This document shows positions 1 to 8,839 of a stretch of 64,000 nt of DNA, in pieces. The position numbers and the translations under genes were made by a program. Below the pieces are notes generated by a model. The model was not told the DNA's origin, searched no databases, and saw only the letters and a list, made by a program, of their open reading frames with translations. Within the stretch, counting starts at the first letter, position 1. Each line of letters starts with the position of its first letter. Location of the stretch: contig PKYQ01000018.1 in assembly GCA_003133685.1 (NCBI GenBank), positions 79,105 to 143,104 on the forward strand, given 5' to 3'. The DNA is from Acidimicrobiaceae bacterium (GTDB taxonomy: Bacteria; Actinomycetota; Acidimicrobiia; Acidimicrobiales; RAAP-2).

Positions 1-34
1 CCTAGGCTGAGGGCGATTCGATCAAGGAGCACGA

Positions 35-859
35 GTGGAGTTTTCGTCCGATGTATTGACCTTCGAAGTCGACGGTCATGTCGCCACGTTGTGGCTGGAC
101 CGCGAAGAGGCCCGCAACGCCATGGGCAGCGCCCTGTGGCGCGACCTGCCCCTCGCCGCGGCGGCGCTCGCGAATGAGCGAGACGTACGAGTACTGATCA
201 TCGCGGCGAAGGGACCGCACTTCAGCGTCGGGCTTGACTTAAAAGAGTTTGGCGGCGGCTTCGTGGCGGGTGCGTCATCGTCGTCCAAGGCCGCGTCGAA
301 CGCGCAGACCTTTGCGGCCGTGCGCTCGATGCAGGCGTCGGTGACCTCAATCGCCGATCTCGCGGTGCCGGTGATCGCCGCCATTCACGGGTACTGCATC
401 GGCGGCGGCGTCGATCTCGTCAGCGCCTGTGACGTGCGCCTGTGTGCGAATGACACCAAGTTCTCGGTGCGCGAAACGAAGGTTGCGATCGTCGCGGACC
501 TCGGCTCGTTGCAGCGACTACCGAAGATCATTAACGCCGGACACTTGGCCGAGCTGGCCTACACCGGCAAGGACATCGACGCGCAGCGCGCGCTCGCCAT
601 CGGCCTCGTGAACGCGGTGTACGGAGATAGTGATGAGGTGCTGGCCGGTGCTCGCGCACTCGCGAACGAGATCGCCCAGAACTCACCGCTCGCCGTTCAA
701 GGCACGAAGGCGGTGCTCGCGGCGAACGACGGACGGAGTGTCGACGAGGGTCTGGAATTCGTCGCCCGCTGGAACACGATGTATCTACAGAGCAACGACC
801 TGCGCGAGGCGATGATGGCCTTCATGGAGAAACGACCACCGGTCTTTCACGGCGACTAA
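35..859 (+). CDS. Crotonase-family delta3,5-delta2,4-dienoyl-CoA isomerase-like protein
   Basis: Crotonase fold, 274 aa, probably acting in beta-oxidation of fatty acids with odd-position double bonds. The oxyanion-hole segments are FSVGLDLKEF (residues 63-72) and IHGYCIGGGVD (117-127). Asp127, Glu147 and Asp155 reproduce the spacing (20 and 8 residues) of the Asp/Glu/Asp triad known in mammalian ECH1 dienoyl-CoA isomerase, and VADLGSLQRLPK is close to the ECH1 signature. The GTG start at 35 is chosen because AAGGAG lies five bases upstream. The generic alternative is enoyl-CoA hydratase, but the triad makes the isomerase more likely. The window edge hides what lies upstream. Confidence 0.85.
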   Translation: MEFSSDVLTFEVDGHVATLWLDREEARNAMGSALWRDLPLAAAALANERDVRVLIIAAKGPHFSVGLDLKEFGGGFVAGASSSSKAASNAQTFAAVRSMQASVTSIADLAVPVIAAIHGYCIGGGVDLVSACDVRLCANDTKFSVRETKVAIVADLGSLQRLPKIINAGHLAELAYTGKDIDAQRALAIGLVNAVYGDSDEVLAGARALANEIAQNSPLAVQGTKAVLAANDGRSVDEGLEFVARWNTMYLQSNDLREAMMAFMEKRPPVFHGD

Positions 860-1200
860 CGTTTCCAGAACTTCCAGCCGCGCTGCTTGCGCTCCATCTC
901 GTCGAGTTCCTTGCGCCGCTCTTCGTACATCTCGGGCGCGACGTTGTTGACGATCTCACTGGCCATGTCGAGCAGTTCTCGCCGCTCGTCCACAGAGGCG
1001 CTCGTCTCGGGCGCCTTTTCGACCGGCCGATCGACAAGCGATCCGTGGGACCAGCCGACGTCGGCCAGTCGCCGCTCGTAGGTGACACAGTTCTCCGGAC
1101 AGGACCAGGGCTGATCGGGGGCGTTGCCGATCACGCAGAAGCGCGCAACCTCCCCGGACTTGTAGGTCCGGCTCTGAAAGTGCTTGCACTCTTCGCGCAT
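856..1200 (-). CDS. Small conserved-type protein with four cysteines, unknown function
   Basis: I do not recognise this 114-aa protein. The track ORF starts far upstream (1389), inside the GNAT gene; the ATG at 1200 is preferred because AGGGGA precedes it, and the cysteine-rich part begins there. Four cysteines fall in ECKHF, ARFC and SCPENC, so a metal site is possible. The C-terminal half is charged and helical, ending in a basic WKFWKR tail. It converges with the crotonase gene, overlapping by four bases, and is divergent from the acetyltransferase gene. Confidence 0.6.
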   Translation of the reverse strand: MREECKHFQSRTYKSGEVARFCVIGNAPDQPWSCPENCVTYERRLADVGWSHGSLVDRPVEKAPETSASVDERRELLDMASEIVNNVAPEMYEERRKELDEMERKQRGWKFWKR

Positions 1201-1253
1201 TCCCATTCCCCTATTCTTCCACGTCGAGACGGCAAATTTGGTAAGAATTACGA

Positions 1254-1877
1254 ATGCCGCAACGCCGAATCGATGAAAGGCCGCTGGTCGGAGCCGATTT
1301 GTCAGCCGTCGTCGAGTTGTCCAGTCGCGCCTTCTTCGACGATCCGTTTTTCTCGTACCTGCTCCCCGACGACGCGATGCGACGATCACGACTCCCGTTC
1401 TTTTTCCGCGCCGTCTACACCCACATGGGCGAACACGGTCGGATCGTCACCGTGCGCAACGACACCGGCGAAGCGTTGGGGGTCGCGGCGTGGTTGACGA
1501 CCGGCGGCTACCCGCTGCCGATCAAAGTGCAACTGAGTCAGGTGCCGTCATCGCTGCGGGCCTTCTATCGACGGCCCCGGGCCATCATGGCGGGCAATCG
1601 ATACATGGCGGCGTTGGTGCGCGCGCATCGCAAGGATCCGCAGTGGTACTTGATGGTGCTCTGCGCCGATCCACCGGCGCAGAGGAGCGGCGTGGGCACG
1701 ATGCTGCTCGAGCACGCCTTCGCGCAGGTTGACACCGAAGGGGTCGGCAGTCACCTCGAGACGCCACGCCTGGACAACGTCGCCTACTACCAACGCTTCG
1801 GCTACGAACTGATCGAGACCTTGACCCCGGTCGAGGGCGCACCACCGTATTACACGATGTGGCGCGCGCCTCGTTAG
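1254..1877 (+). CDS. GNAT-family N-acetyltransferase
   Basis: A 207-aa acetyl-CoA-dependent acetyltransferase; the substrate cannot be inferred. The acetyl-CoA binding motif A is visible as [20 protein letters not shown], followed by the family's C-terminal [19 protein letters not shown] segment. A -10-like AAGAAT lies five bases before the ATG, with no Shine-Dalgarno, so the transcript may be leaderless. The last four bases overlap the end of sufB on the other strand. Confidence 0.88.
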   Translation: MPQRRIDERPLVGADLSAVVELSSRAFFDDPFFSYLLPDDAMRRSRLPFFFRAVYTHMGEHGRIVTVRNDTGEALGVAAWLTTGGYPLPIKVQLSQVPSSLRAFYRRPRAIMAGNRYMAALVRAHRKDPQWYLMVLCADPPAQRSGVGTMLLEHAFAQVDTEGVGSHLETPRLDNVAYYQRFGYELIETLTPVEGAPPYYTMWRAPR

Positions 1878-3274
1878 CCGATCGAGCCTTCCATCTGCAG
1901 TTCGATCAATCGCGACCACTCGACGGCGTACTCCATCGGCAACGTTCGCGTCACGGGCTCGATGAAACCGTTCACGATCATGCCCATCGCCTGGCTCTCG
2001 GTGAGGCCGCGACTCATGAGATAGAACAGTTGGTCGTCGCCGATCTTCGACACCGTCGCCTCGTGACCGATCGACGCGTCTTGCTCGCCGACCTCCATGT
2101 AGGGCTTGGTCTCAGAGACTGACTGTTCGTCCAAGATCAACGCGTCGCAGCGAACGAAGCTCTTGGCGCCAGTCGCGCCCTCTTCGACCTTCACGAGGCC
2201 GCGGTAAGTCGTCTGGCCACCGTCTTTTGAAATCGACTTCGAGATGATCGTCGAAGTCGTCTCCGGCGCGCAGTGGATCATCTTGGCGCCCGCGTCTTGG
2301 ACCTGACCGGGTCCGGCGTAGGCGACCGAAAGAACTTCGCCCGAGGCCTTGGGACCCATCAGGTAGACCGACGGGTACTTCATTGTGAGTCGCGAACCGA
2401 TGTTCCCGTCGATCCACTCGACGTGCGCCTCGGCTTCGGCGCGAGCGCGCTTGGTCACGAGGTTGTAGACGTTGTTCGACCAGTTCTGGATTGTCGTGTA
2501 GGTGATGCGGGCACCGGGCAAGGCGACGAGTTCAACGACGGCGGAGTGCAACGAGTCGGTCGAATAGACCGGCGCCGAGCAGCCCTCCACGTAGTGGACC
2601 TGCGAACCCTCATCGGCGATGATGAGCGTGCGTTCGAACTGACCCATGTTCTCGGTGTTGATGCGAAAGTACGCCTGGAGCGGCTGGTCGACGTTGACGC
2701 CGGGCGGCACGTAGACGAACGATCCCCCACTCCACACGGCGGAATTGAGCGCGGCGAATTTGTTGTCGTTCGGCGGAATCAAGGTGCCGAAATACTTGCG
2801 AACCAGATCGGGGTATTCGCGCACGGCGGTGTCCATGTCACAGAACAGGACGCCGAGACGCTCGAGGTCCTCGCGGTTTCTGTGAAATACCACCTCGGAC
2901 TCGTACTGCGCGGTGACGCCCGCTAAGTACTTGCGCTCGGCCTCGGGGATGCCCAAGCGTTCGTACGTGTTCTTAATGTCGTCGGGGAGGTCCTCCCATC
3001 GGTCAACCTGGTTCTCGGTGGGCTTGATGTAGTAGTAGATGTCGTTGAAATCGAGGTCCGGCATGCGGTCCGCGAACCACGGCACCATCGGCTTCTTCTC
3101 GAATTTCTTGAGCGCATTGAGGCGGAAGTCGAGCATCCACTTTTCTTCGTTCTTGATGCCCGACATCTCGCGGACGATCGCTTCGTTGATGCCCTTCTTG
3201 GGCTTGAAGACCGGAATCTGATCGTCAGACCAGCCCAGTTGGTACCTGCTGAAATCCAGATTGTCGACTGACAT
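1874..3274 (-). CDS. sufB: Fe-S cluster assembly scaffold SufB
   Basis: A 466-aa SufB of normal length; with SufC and SufD it forms the cytosolic scaffold on which Fe-S clusters are built. The beta-helix core is recognisable ([59 protein letters not shown]), as is the C-terminal [17 protein letters not shown] motif. The ATG start has AGGGAG upstream. No sufC, sufD, sufS or sufU gene accompanies it; both neighbours are unrelated. The rest of the machinery must be encoded elsewhere. Confidence 0.95.
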   Translation of the reverse strand: MSVDNLDFSRYQLGWSDDQIPVFKPKKGINEAIVREMSGIKNEEKWMLDFRLNALKKFEKKPMVPWFADRMPDLDFNDIYYYIKPTENQVDRWEDLPDDIKNTYERLGIPEAERKYLAGVTAQYESEVVFHRNREDLERLGVLFCDMDTAVREYPDLVRKYFGTLIPPNDNKFAALNSAVWSGGSFVYVPPGVNVDQPLQAYFRINTENMGQFERTLIIADEGSQVHYVEGCSAPVYSTDSLHSAVVELVALPGARITYTTIQNWSNNVYNLVTKRARAEAEAHVEWIDGNIGSRLTMKYPSVYLMGPKASGEVLSVAYAGPGQVQDAGAKMIHCAPETTSTIISKSISKDGGQTTYRGLVKVEEGATGAKSFVRCDALILDEQSVSETKPYMEVGEQDASIGHEATVSKIGDDQLFYLMSRGLTESQAMGMIVNGFIEPVTRTLPMEYAVEWSRLIELQMEGSIG

Positions 3275-3303
3275 CGCGCTCCCTTGGGATAATCCCTACG
3301 TCC

Positions 3304-3334
3304 ATAGTACTAACTCAGAATCGGGACATGTCAA
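3304..3334 (-). promoter_or_regulatory. Predicted sufB promoter
   Basis: In the 81-base divergent gap between sufB and the peptidase gene, the minus strand carries a perfect TTGACA -35 box (3329-3334). It is followed after 16 bases by TAGTAC (3307-3312), or after 19 bases by TACTAT. The transcript would carry a leader of about 30 bases with its own ribosome binding site. I see no clear iron-regulator operator in it. Confidence 0.5.
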
Positions 3335-3355
3335 CAAATAAGGCAAAGTAGAGCG

Positions 3356-5518
3356 GTGCCCAGTCCCCCAACCGTCCCGCAACACCCCTTTTCGATCACG
3401 CGCCACGGCGACGTCCGCGACGACCCTTACTACTGGTTGATGGACCGCGAGGACAAGGCGGTCCTCGCCCACTTGCGAGCCGAGAACGAATTCCTGAGCC
3501 AGAGCTTCGCCGAGTTGAAGCCACTCGAGGACGAACTGTTCGAAGAGATCAAGAGTCGCATCGAAGAGACCGATATCTCCGTGCCCGTTCGCAAAGGGGC
3601 GTGGTGGTACTTCGAACGAACGCGTGAAGGACTGAACTATCCGCTCAGCTGTCGCGTGGTCGCCATCGGCGACGATCTGACGCCGCCGGAGATCGATCCG
3701 TTGACGACGCTCGCCGGCGAGCAGGTGATCCTCGACGAAAACGCAGAAGCCGGCGATAGTGACTACTTCTCGGTCGGAGTTCTCGCCTTGAGCCCCGACG
3801 ACGACTGGGTCTGCGTCGGAACGGACTTCGACGGCGACGAACTCCACCACGTCACGGTGCGTCCGCTCGCCGGACAGCCTTCCGTTGACGATGAACTTGA
3901 CGACGTCCACTACGGCTTCGCCTGGGCCATGGACAGTCGACATTTTTTCTATACGCGCGTTGATGACGCCAAGCGACCGTTTCAACTCTGGCGCCACGAA
4001 CTCGGGACCGACACCAGTACCGACGTGCTGATCTTTCAAGAGGACGACGCCCAGTTCAACCTGGCAGTCGGTCGCAGTCGCGACGACGCCGTCATCTACG
4101 TGCACCTCGGTTCATCCATGACGACCGAGGTGCACTTTCTCGACGCCCACGATCCAACCGGAGCGTTGACATTGCTCGAGGCGCGCCGACACGGCGTCGA
4201 ATACGGCGTCGAACACTTCGTCGACGAAAACGGCGTCGCGTGGTGGCTGAAAGTCACCAACGAAGGGGCGAGGGACTTTCGGTTGCTGGCGCGCGAAGTC
4301 GACGGCGGTGAATGGCGCGAGGTGATCCCCGAGCGACCGGGCTCTCGACTCGACGGCGTCGACGCCTTTAAATCGTTCCTCGCGATCAGCGAACGGCACG
4401 ACGGCGGTGCGGCAGTTCGACTCGTGTCGATGTTGAGCGGCGCGGATCCCTTCGGCGATGACCTCCTCGAACGCTCACGCATGGTTGAGGGCCCGGCGAG
4501 TCCGAGCACCGTGTCGCTCTCGGCGAACCCCAACTTCGATACGGCGCAGTTACGGGTGTCGGTCACCTCACTCGTCACTCCCCGGTTGGTCGGTGACATC
4601 GTCATCGCCACTGGAGAGATGATCGTACGCAAGCAACAAATCGTTCTTGGCGGTTACGACGCCGATCAGTACGCGACGGGACGTCTGTGGGTGACGGCCA
4701 GCGACGGAGTGCGAATACCAGTCTCGGTCGTGGCGCGCGCCGACCTCGTTGAGGTGGGCGCTGACGGCGACCTCCGCGCATTGGTGCCCTCCCCCGTCGT
4801 GCTCTACGGCTACGGCAGTTATGAGATCTCGATCGACCCCGCGTTCTCGTCGCTGCGGCTGTCGTTGCTCGAGCGCGGTGTCATCTTCGCGATCGCCCAC
4901 GTCAGAGGCGGAGGCGAGATGGGCCGCTCCTGGTACGAGACGGGGAAACTCGCCCAAAAGCCCACGACCTTCAGCGACTTCGTCGCCGTCGCTCGAGAGC
5001 TGATTGCGCGTGGTTGGACGACGAGTGAGCAGCTGGCGATTCGTGGCGGGTCGGCCGGCGGCCTTCTCATGGGGGCCGTCATGAACCTGGCCCCCGAGCT
5101 CTTTCGCTGCGTGGTGGCCGACGTGCCCTTCGTCGATGCCCTCACGACGATGCTCGACGCGTCGCTCCCGCTCACCGTTGGTGAGTGGGAAGAATGGGGC
5201 AACCCCGACGCGAGCGCGATGGCCTATCGCACGATGAAGAGCTACTCCCCCTACGACAATGTCGTCGCGACGAACGCCGACGGGACGCCGCGTACGTACC
5301 CGCATCTCTTCGCGTCGGGCGGACTCAATGACCCGCGCGTCGGATTTTGGGAGCCGACCAAGTGGGTTCTGAAGATCCGCGACGCCAACGCTGAGAACGT
5401 CGCCTACTTGAAGACCGAGATGGGCGCGGGCCACGGTGGTCCGTCGGGGCGTTACGACGCGTGGCGCGACGAAGCCCAAGTCCTCGCGTGGACGCTGAAG
5501 GAGATCGGCGCGCTATGA
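3356..5518 (+). CDS. Prolyl oligopeptidase family (S9A) peptidase, oligopeptidase B-like
   Basis: A 720-aa serine peptidase with an N-terminal beta-propeller (about residues 1-430) and a C-terminal alpha/beta hydrolase domain. The catalytic triad is visible: Ser566 in GGSAGG, Asp659 in GGLNDPRVGFWEP and His693 in GAGHGG. The PYYWLMDRED start and GGDELHHV-like propeller repeats fit oligopeptidase B (protease II), which trims peptides after basic residues in the cytosol; there is no signal peptide. The GTG start at 3356 is the first in frame. The stop abuts the stop of the next, convergent gene. Confidence 0.9.
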   Translation: MPSPPTVPQHPFSITRHGDVRDDPYYWLMDREDKAVLAHLRAENEFLSQSFAELKPLEDELFEEIKSRIEETDISVPVRKGAWWYFERTREGLNYPLSCRVVAIGDDLTPPEIDPLTTLAGEQVILDENAEAGDSDYFSVGVLALSPDDDWVCVGTDFDGDELHHVTVRPLAGQPSVDDELDDVHYGFAWAMDSRHFFYTRVDDAKRPFQLWRHELGTDTSTDVLIFQEDDAQFNLAVGRSRDDAVIYVHLGSSMTTEVHFLDAHDPTGALTLLEARRHGVEYGVEHFVDENGVAWWLKVTNEGARDFRLLAREVDGGEWREVIPERPGSRLDGVDAFKSFLAISERHDGGAAVRLVSMLSGADPFGDDLLERSRMVEGPASPSTVSLSANPNFDTAQLRVSVTSLVTPRLVGDIVIATGEMIVRKQQIVLGGYDADQYATGRLWVTASDGVRIPVSVVARADLVEVGADGDLRALVPSPVVLYGYGSYEISIDPAFSSLRLSLLERGVIFAIAHVRGGGEMGRSWYETGKLAQKPTTFSDFVAVARELIARGWTTSEQLAIRGGSAGGLLMGAVMNLAPELFRCVVADVPFVDALTTMLDASLPLTVGEWEEWGNPDASAMAYRTMKSYSPYDNVVATNADGTPRTYPHLFASGGLNDPRVGFWEPTKWVLKIRDANAENVAYLKTEMGAGHGGPSGRYDAWRDEAQVLAWTLKEIGAL

Positions 5519-6337
5519 CGAGACGAAGGACAACACCAGCGTCGTCGGCAGCGGCGACGGGAAGACTACGGTTTTCCCTTCGACCGTGACGCTCGCGCTC
5601 TTGGGCGCACCGATCGTGATCTGCGAATCCCCAATCATCTGAAGTGACTCGACGGCTCCTTGCTTGACGGTGCCCTGCCATTCGAGTGTGCTCCGAGGAC
5701 CCATTTTGTACGCGGCCCACGTCGGCCCGAGTGCACCGTGCACGACGACGGCGTAGTTCTTGAGGGGCACGCGATAGGTCGCGGTCTCGCCACTCGTGGA
5801 CGTCGCGACGAACGACGAGGGTAGAGCCAGCGCGGTTGTGGTCGTCGTCGAATGTGGCCTGGTGGTTGTCGTAGTTGTCGACGTCGTGGGGACGGCCTTC
5901 GAGCGATGCTGGAGGTAGAGACCGATCCCACCGACGATTACGACGATGATCAACGCAGTGACGCCGACGCGCATTCCCGTGAACGACACCGAATGTCGCG
6001 CGGACTTCGACAATGCCCACTGCTCATTGTGGCGAAGATGTGACGGGATCACCTCACCGTCGCCGGGCATTTGCGTTTCACTGAAGACGTACGCTCGATC
6101 GGTTTCGAGTCGGGGCCGAAGGGGCTCGGGACGGCGGGTCGCGTCGAGTGGCCCGTCGAGAAGTCGGAATCCCTTGGACGGCGCGTACGGTGACGGCGGT
6201 GGTGACATGAGGCGACGTTCGACCGGTTGTGAGAGTTCTCGAATTTCGTCTCGCCGGAGCTTGCGAATCCGCAGGGCGGCGACCCCGACGACCAGAATGA
6301 CCACGACAACGATGATGATCTTGAGAGCGAGCGTCAT
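5513..6337 (-). CDS. Two-TM protein with Thr-rich linker and possible RodZ-like (DUF4115) C-terminus
   Basis: The ATG at 6337 (GAGG upstream) gives a 274-aa protein; the track ORF starts 16 codons earlier. An N-terminal TM helix (LALKIIIVVVVILVVGVAAL) is followed by a Pro/Arg-rich cytosolic stretch, a second TM (about residues 122-140), a low-complexity TTTTTT linker, and a beta-rich C-terminal domain. That domain (QMIGDSQITIGAPKSASVTVEG) resembles the C-terminal domain of RodZ. Topology would put it outside the membrane. Function is unknown; a cell-shape or envelope role is only a guess. Confidence 0.65.
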   Translation of the reverse strand: MTLALKIIIVVVVILVVGVAALRIRKLRRDEIRELSQPVERRLMSPPPSPYAPSKGFRLLDGPLDATRRPEPLRPRLETDRAYVFSETQMPGDGEVIPSHLRHNEQWALSKSARHSVSFTGMRVGVTALIIVVIVGGIGLYLQHRSKAVPTTSTTTTTTRPHSTTTTTALALPSSFVATSTSGETATYRVPLKNYAVVVHGALGPTWAAYKMGPRSTLEWQGTVKQGAVESLQMIGDSQITIGAPKSASVTVEGKTVVFPSPLPTTLVLSFVSS

Positions 6338-6409
6338 CAGCGCCTCGTTCGAACACCAACGGGACTGACGAGTGCCATCACGCAACGAAGCGTAGTGAAA
6401 TCTTTCGAA

Positions 6410-6922
6410 TCAATCGAAGCCGCGAAAACCGCCCCGGTAGAAAACCAGCGGCGCGCCGTGGTGGCTGACGACGTACTCCGCCGCTACTACGACAATGTCG
6501 TGGTCACCTTGGGTCGTGACGAACTCGATTCGGCCCTCCAAATGAGCGAGCGCTCCGTCAATCATCGGCGCGCCACTCGGCCCGGGTGACCAGCCAATAC
6601 CGGCGAACTTAGCGTTGCCCGGCTTGCCAAAGACCCGGGCGACCGCCTCTTGCTCGGAGGAGAGAATGTTCACGCCCACCACGCCAACTTCACGAGCCCG
6701 TGGCCACGAATTGCTGGCCGACACGGCTGAGAACGAAATCAGGGAGGGTTCGAGTGAAAGAGCGCCGAAGGTCTGACAGGTAAATCCGACCGGTCCCTCG
6801 GGCGTGTCGGCGGTGACGACGGCGATTCCCGTGACGAAATGTCCGAGGACCTCCCTGAATCGTGCAACGTCGATAGAACTCACGAAGTCGAGATTATCGA
6901 GGGCCGAGCACGCCCCGAGCAC
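6410..6922 (-). CDS. Flavin reductase family protein
   Basis: A 170-aa FMN-binding split-barrel protein of the HpaC/flavin-reductase-like family, which supplies reduced flavin to a monooxygenase or acts as an oxidoreductase itself. The signature is ALGHFVTGIAVVT-like at the N-terminus, then GPVGFTCQTFGALSLEPSLISFS (flavin site) and GGRIEFVTTQGDHDIVVVAAE-like sequence with the conserved GDHDI. It starts 10 bases after the mutY stop with TAAGGA as ribosome binding site, so it is probably the last gene of a hydratase-mutY-flavin reductase operon. No partner monooxygenase is nearby. Confidence 0.85.
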   Translation of the reverse strand: MLGACSALDNLDFVSSIDVARFREVLGHFVTGIAVVTADTPEGPVGFTCQTFGALSLEPSLISFSAVSASNSWPRAREVGVVGVNILSSEQEAVARVFGKPGNAKFAGIGWSPGPSGAPMIDGALAHLEGRIEFVTTQGDHDIVVVAAEYVVSHHGAPLVFYRGGFRGFD

Positions 6923-6932
6923 ATTGAGTTCC

Positions 6933-7817
6933 TTACTCGTCGCCGCTCAGGCGCACGCGTTGTCCATGTTTTTCGATGAGACCATCGGCAATCAATGCGG
7001 CGACAAGAGTCGCACTTCGTTGGGGGTCATTGTCGTCGACGCACGTCACGAGGTGTTGCACGGAGCGCGGCCGCTCCCGAAGTGCCGCCAGTACTCGCCC
7101 CCGAGCCTGACGATCCGATCCCTGGAATCTCGGCTGCGGCCGCGACACGCCCGCGCTTCGCGGCGCCGGGTCCGGGCCGCCTTCCCGGTTCCATTGGCAG
7201 ACGCGAGCTACGGGACACGACTGACAGCGCGGCGTCGACGTGCAGTATTGCGCCCCGAGGTCCAACATGGACTGGTTGAACGACGCCGCGTCCTTTCGGG
7301 GCAGGAGTTCGTTCGCGGTGGACCGTGCGTCGCCGACGCTGAGGGTCTGATTCGCAATGGCGCGCGCGAGAACTCGACCGACGTTGGTGTCAACGACGGC
7401 GACGCTTTGGCCGAAGGCGAACGAAGCAACGGCGTTCGCCGTGTACTCACCGACGCCGGGAAGTCGTCGCAGGTCCACCACGGCACCGGGCACCGCACCA
7501 TCGAACACGTCGCGAATCATCGTCGCCGCGTCGTGCAGGGCCTTGGCCCGACGGTGGTAGCCGAGTCCACTCCAGAGCCGTAGTACCTCGGACAATGGTG
7601 CGTTGGCGCACGAGGTTGGCGTCGGGAAGGCGTTGACGAACTTCGTCCACGGAGCAATGACCCGCGACGTTTGCGTCTGTTGGAGCATGACTTCGCTCAC
7701 CAACACCGCCCAGGGATCGGCGTGCTCTATCCAGGGCAGATCGCGCGCCAGTTGCGTCGCGTTTCGACGCAGGACTCGTCGAAACGCCGCGTGGTCGTTA
7801 CGCCCAGACGTCGCCAC
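6933..7817 (-). CDS. mutY: A/G-specific adenine glycosylase MutY
   Basis: Removes adenine mispaired with 8-oxoguanine. Visible are the catalytic-Glu segment VSEVMLQQTQT, the helix-hairpin-helix LPGVGEYTANAV, the catalytic Asp in AVVDTNVGRVLAR and a [4Fe-4S] loop with cysteines in YCTSTPRCQSCPVARVC. The loop spacing is C-X5-C-X2-C-X5-C, one residue shorter than the common X6 in the first interval. At 294 aa the C-terminal NUDIX-like 8-oxoG recognition domain is reduced or absent, as in many actinobacterial MutY. The GTG start overlaps the end of the upstream hydratase gene by 20 bases. Confidence 0.92.
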   Translation of the reverse strand: MATSGRNDHAAFRRVLRRNATQLARDLPWIEHADPWAVLVSEVMLQQTQTSRVIAPWTKFVNAFPTPTSCANAPLSEVLRLWSGLGYHRRAKALHDAATMIRDVFDGAVPGAVVDLRRLPGVGEYTANAVASFAFGQSVAVVDTNVGRVLARAIANQTLSVGDARSTANELLPRKDAASFNQSMLDLGAQYCTSTPRCQSCPVARVCQWNREGGPDPAPRSAGVSRPQPRFQGSDRQARGRVLAALRERPRSVQHLVTCVDDNDPQRSATLVAALIADGLIEKHGQRVRLSGDE

Positions 7818-8310
7818 TGTACGGACGCTGCCGCTCCGGAGCGAATGCTCGCTTCCAGACCATTACCTTGCGTCGGAAGTAACAGACTTCGAGGCCGTCT
7901 TGATTGAAGCCCTTCGTCTCGACGATGACGATGCCCCGGTCGTTCTTCGACGTCGAAGGGATCTTCTCGAGCACGTGCGTCTCGGCGTAAATCGTGTCGC
8001 CGTGAAACGTCGGGTTTCGATGTACCAATGTCTCGACTTCGAGATTCGCGATCGCCGAGCCCGAGACGTCGGGGACGCTCATTCCCAGGACCAGGGAATA
8101 GACGAGGTTTCCGACGACGACGTTCTTGTGGTGCACGGTCTCGTGTTCGGCGAACCACGCGTTGGTGTGCAACGGATGATGGTTCATCGTGATCATGCAA
8201 AAGAGATGGTCGTCGGCCTCAGTGATCGTCTTACCGGGCCAGTGTTTGTAGACGTCGCCGACCTCGAACTCTTCGAAGTAGCGCCCGAAGGGACGTTCAA
8301 ATGAACTCAC
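7798..8310 (-). CDS. mch: MaoC-family dehydratase, probable mesaconyl-CoA hydratase
   Basis: A 170-aa single hot-dog hydratase. The motif TMNHHPLHTNAWFAE matches the N-x-x-P-L-H variant I associate with actinobacterial mesaconyl-CoA hydratases. These hydrate mesaconyl-C1-CoA to beta-methylmalyl-CoA in the ethylmalonyl-CoA pathway. The assignment rests on the methylsuccinyl-CoA dehydrogenase and malyl-CoA lyase genes nearby, which provide the preceding and following steps. The GTG at 8310 is preferred over 8328 because AGAGGA lies seven bases upstream. The 3' end overlaps mutY. The generic name MaoC dehydratase is certain; the exact substrate is inferred. Confidence 0.75.
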   Translation of the reverse strand: MSSFERPFGRYFEEFEVGDVYKHWPGKTITEADDHLFCMITMNHHPLHTNAWFAEHETVHHKNVVVGNLVYSLVLGMSVPDVSGSAIANLEVETLVHRNPTFHGDTIYAETHVLEKIPSTSKNDRGIVIVETKGFNQDGLEVCYFRRKVMVWKRAFAPERQRPYSGDVWA

Positions 8311-8345
8311 GGGTCCATCCTCTCGCACGCCGCGATCACTTCGAC

Positions 8346-8786
8346 TTACTCTTCGTCGACACTCGGTAGTGACGGGCGCGTCGTGAAGGCAACGGTGGCG
8401 CCGGGCAACGAGTCACCGTCGATCACCATGCGCCAGGTAAATCGAGAGCCCTCTTGCAGGGGAATCGGTCCGAAGTTGACCGCAATCGGCACGTCAACGG
8501 GCGTGCCGACCGGCACGCCTTCGGGCGCCACGGCCGAGAAATCACCGCGCACCTCAATCGGCTGGGGACCGTCGGGCGTATCGAGACGCACCGGCTGGCC
8601 GTCGGCGTCTTCGAGGAACAGTTCCCAGTGATGGCTGGCATTGAATTCGTGCCAATCGACCATGACCTTTATGGCGACGGCCGACGGCGTGGGATTCGGT
8701 CCGGTGACCGACCAGCCACCACCCAGGATGTAGAGCTTTCCGTCGGCCACTTGGGCCGAATCGGCGAGGAGCATTGTCACATTCAC
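8346..8786 (-). CDS. DUF6941-like conserved protein
   Basis: A 146-aa cytosolic beta-rich protein whose N-terminus (MLLADSAQVADGKLYILGGG) matches what I remember of the DUF6941 family in actinobacteria. Function is unknown. It has no signal peptide or TM helix. It lies between the mesaconyl-CoA hydratase gene (same strand, 35 bases downstream) and the divergent methylsuccinyl-CoA dehydrogenase gene. Confidence 0.7.
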   Translation of the reverse strand: MNVTMLLADSAQVADGKLYILGGGWSVTGPNPTPSAVAIKVMVDWHEFNASHHWELFLEDADGQPVRLDTPDGPQPIEVRGDFSAVAPEGVPVGTPVDVPIAVNFGPIPLQEGSRFTWRMVIDGDSLPGATVAFTTRPSLPSVDEE

Positions 8787-8839
8787 GCTTAGGAGCCTAG
8801 GTCTCAGGGACCGCTTGCTCCACCCGTTAAATTTCTGGA

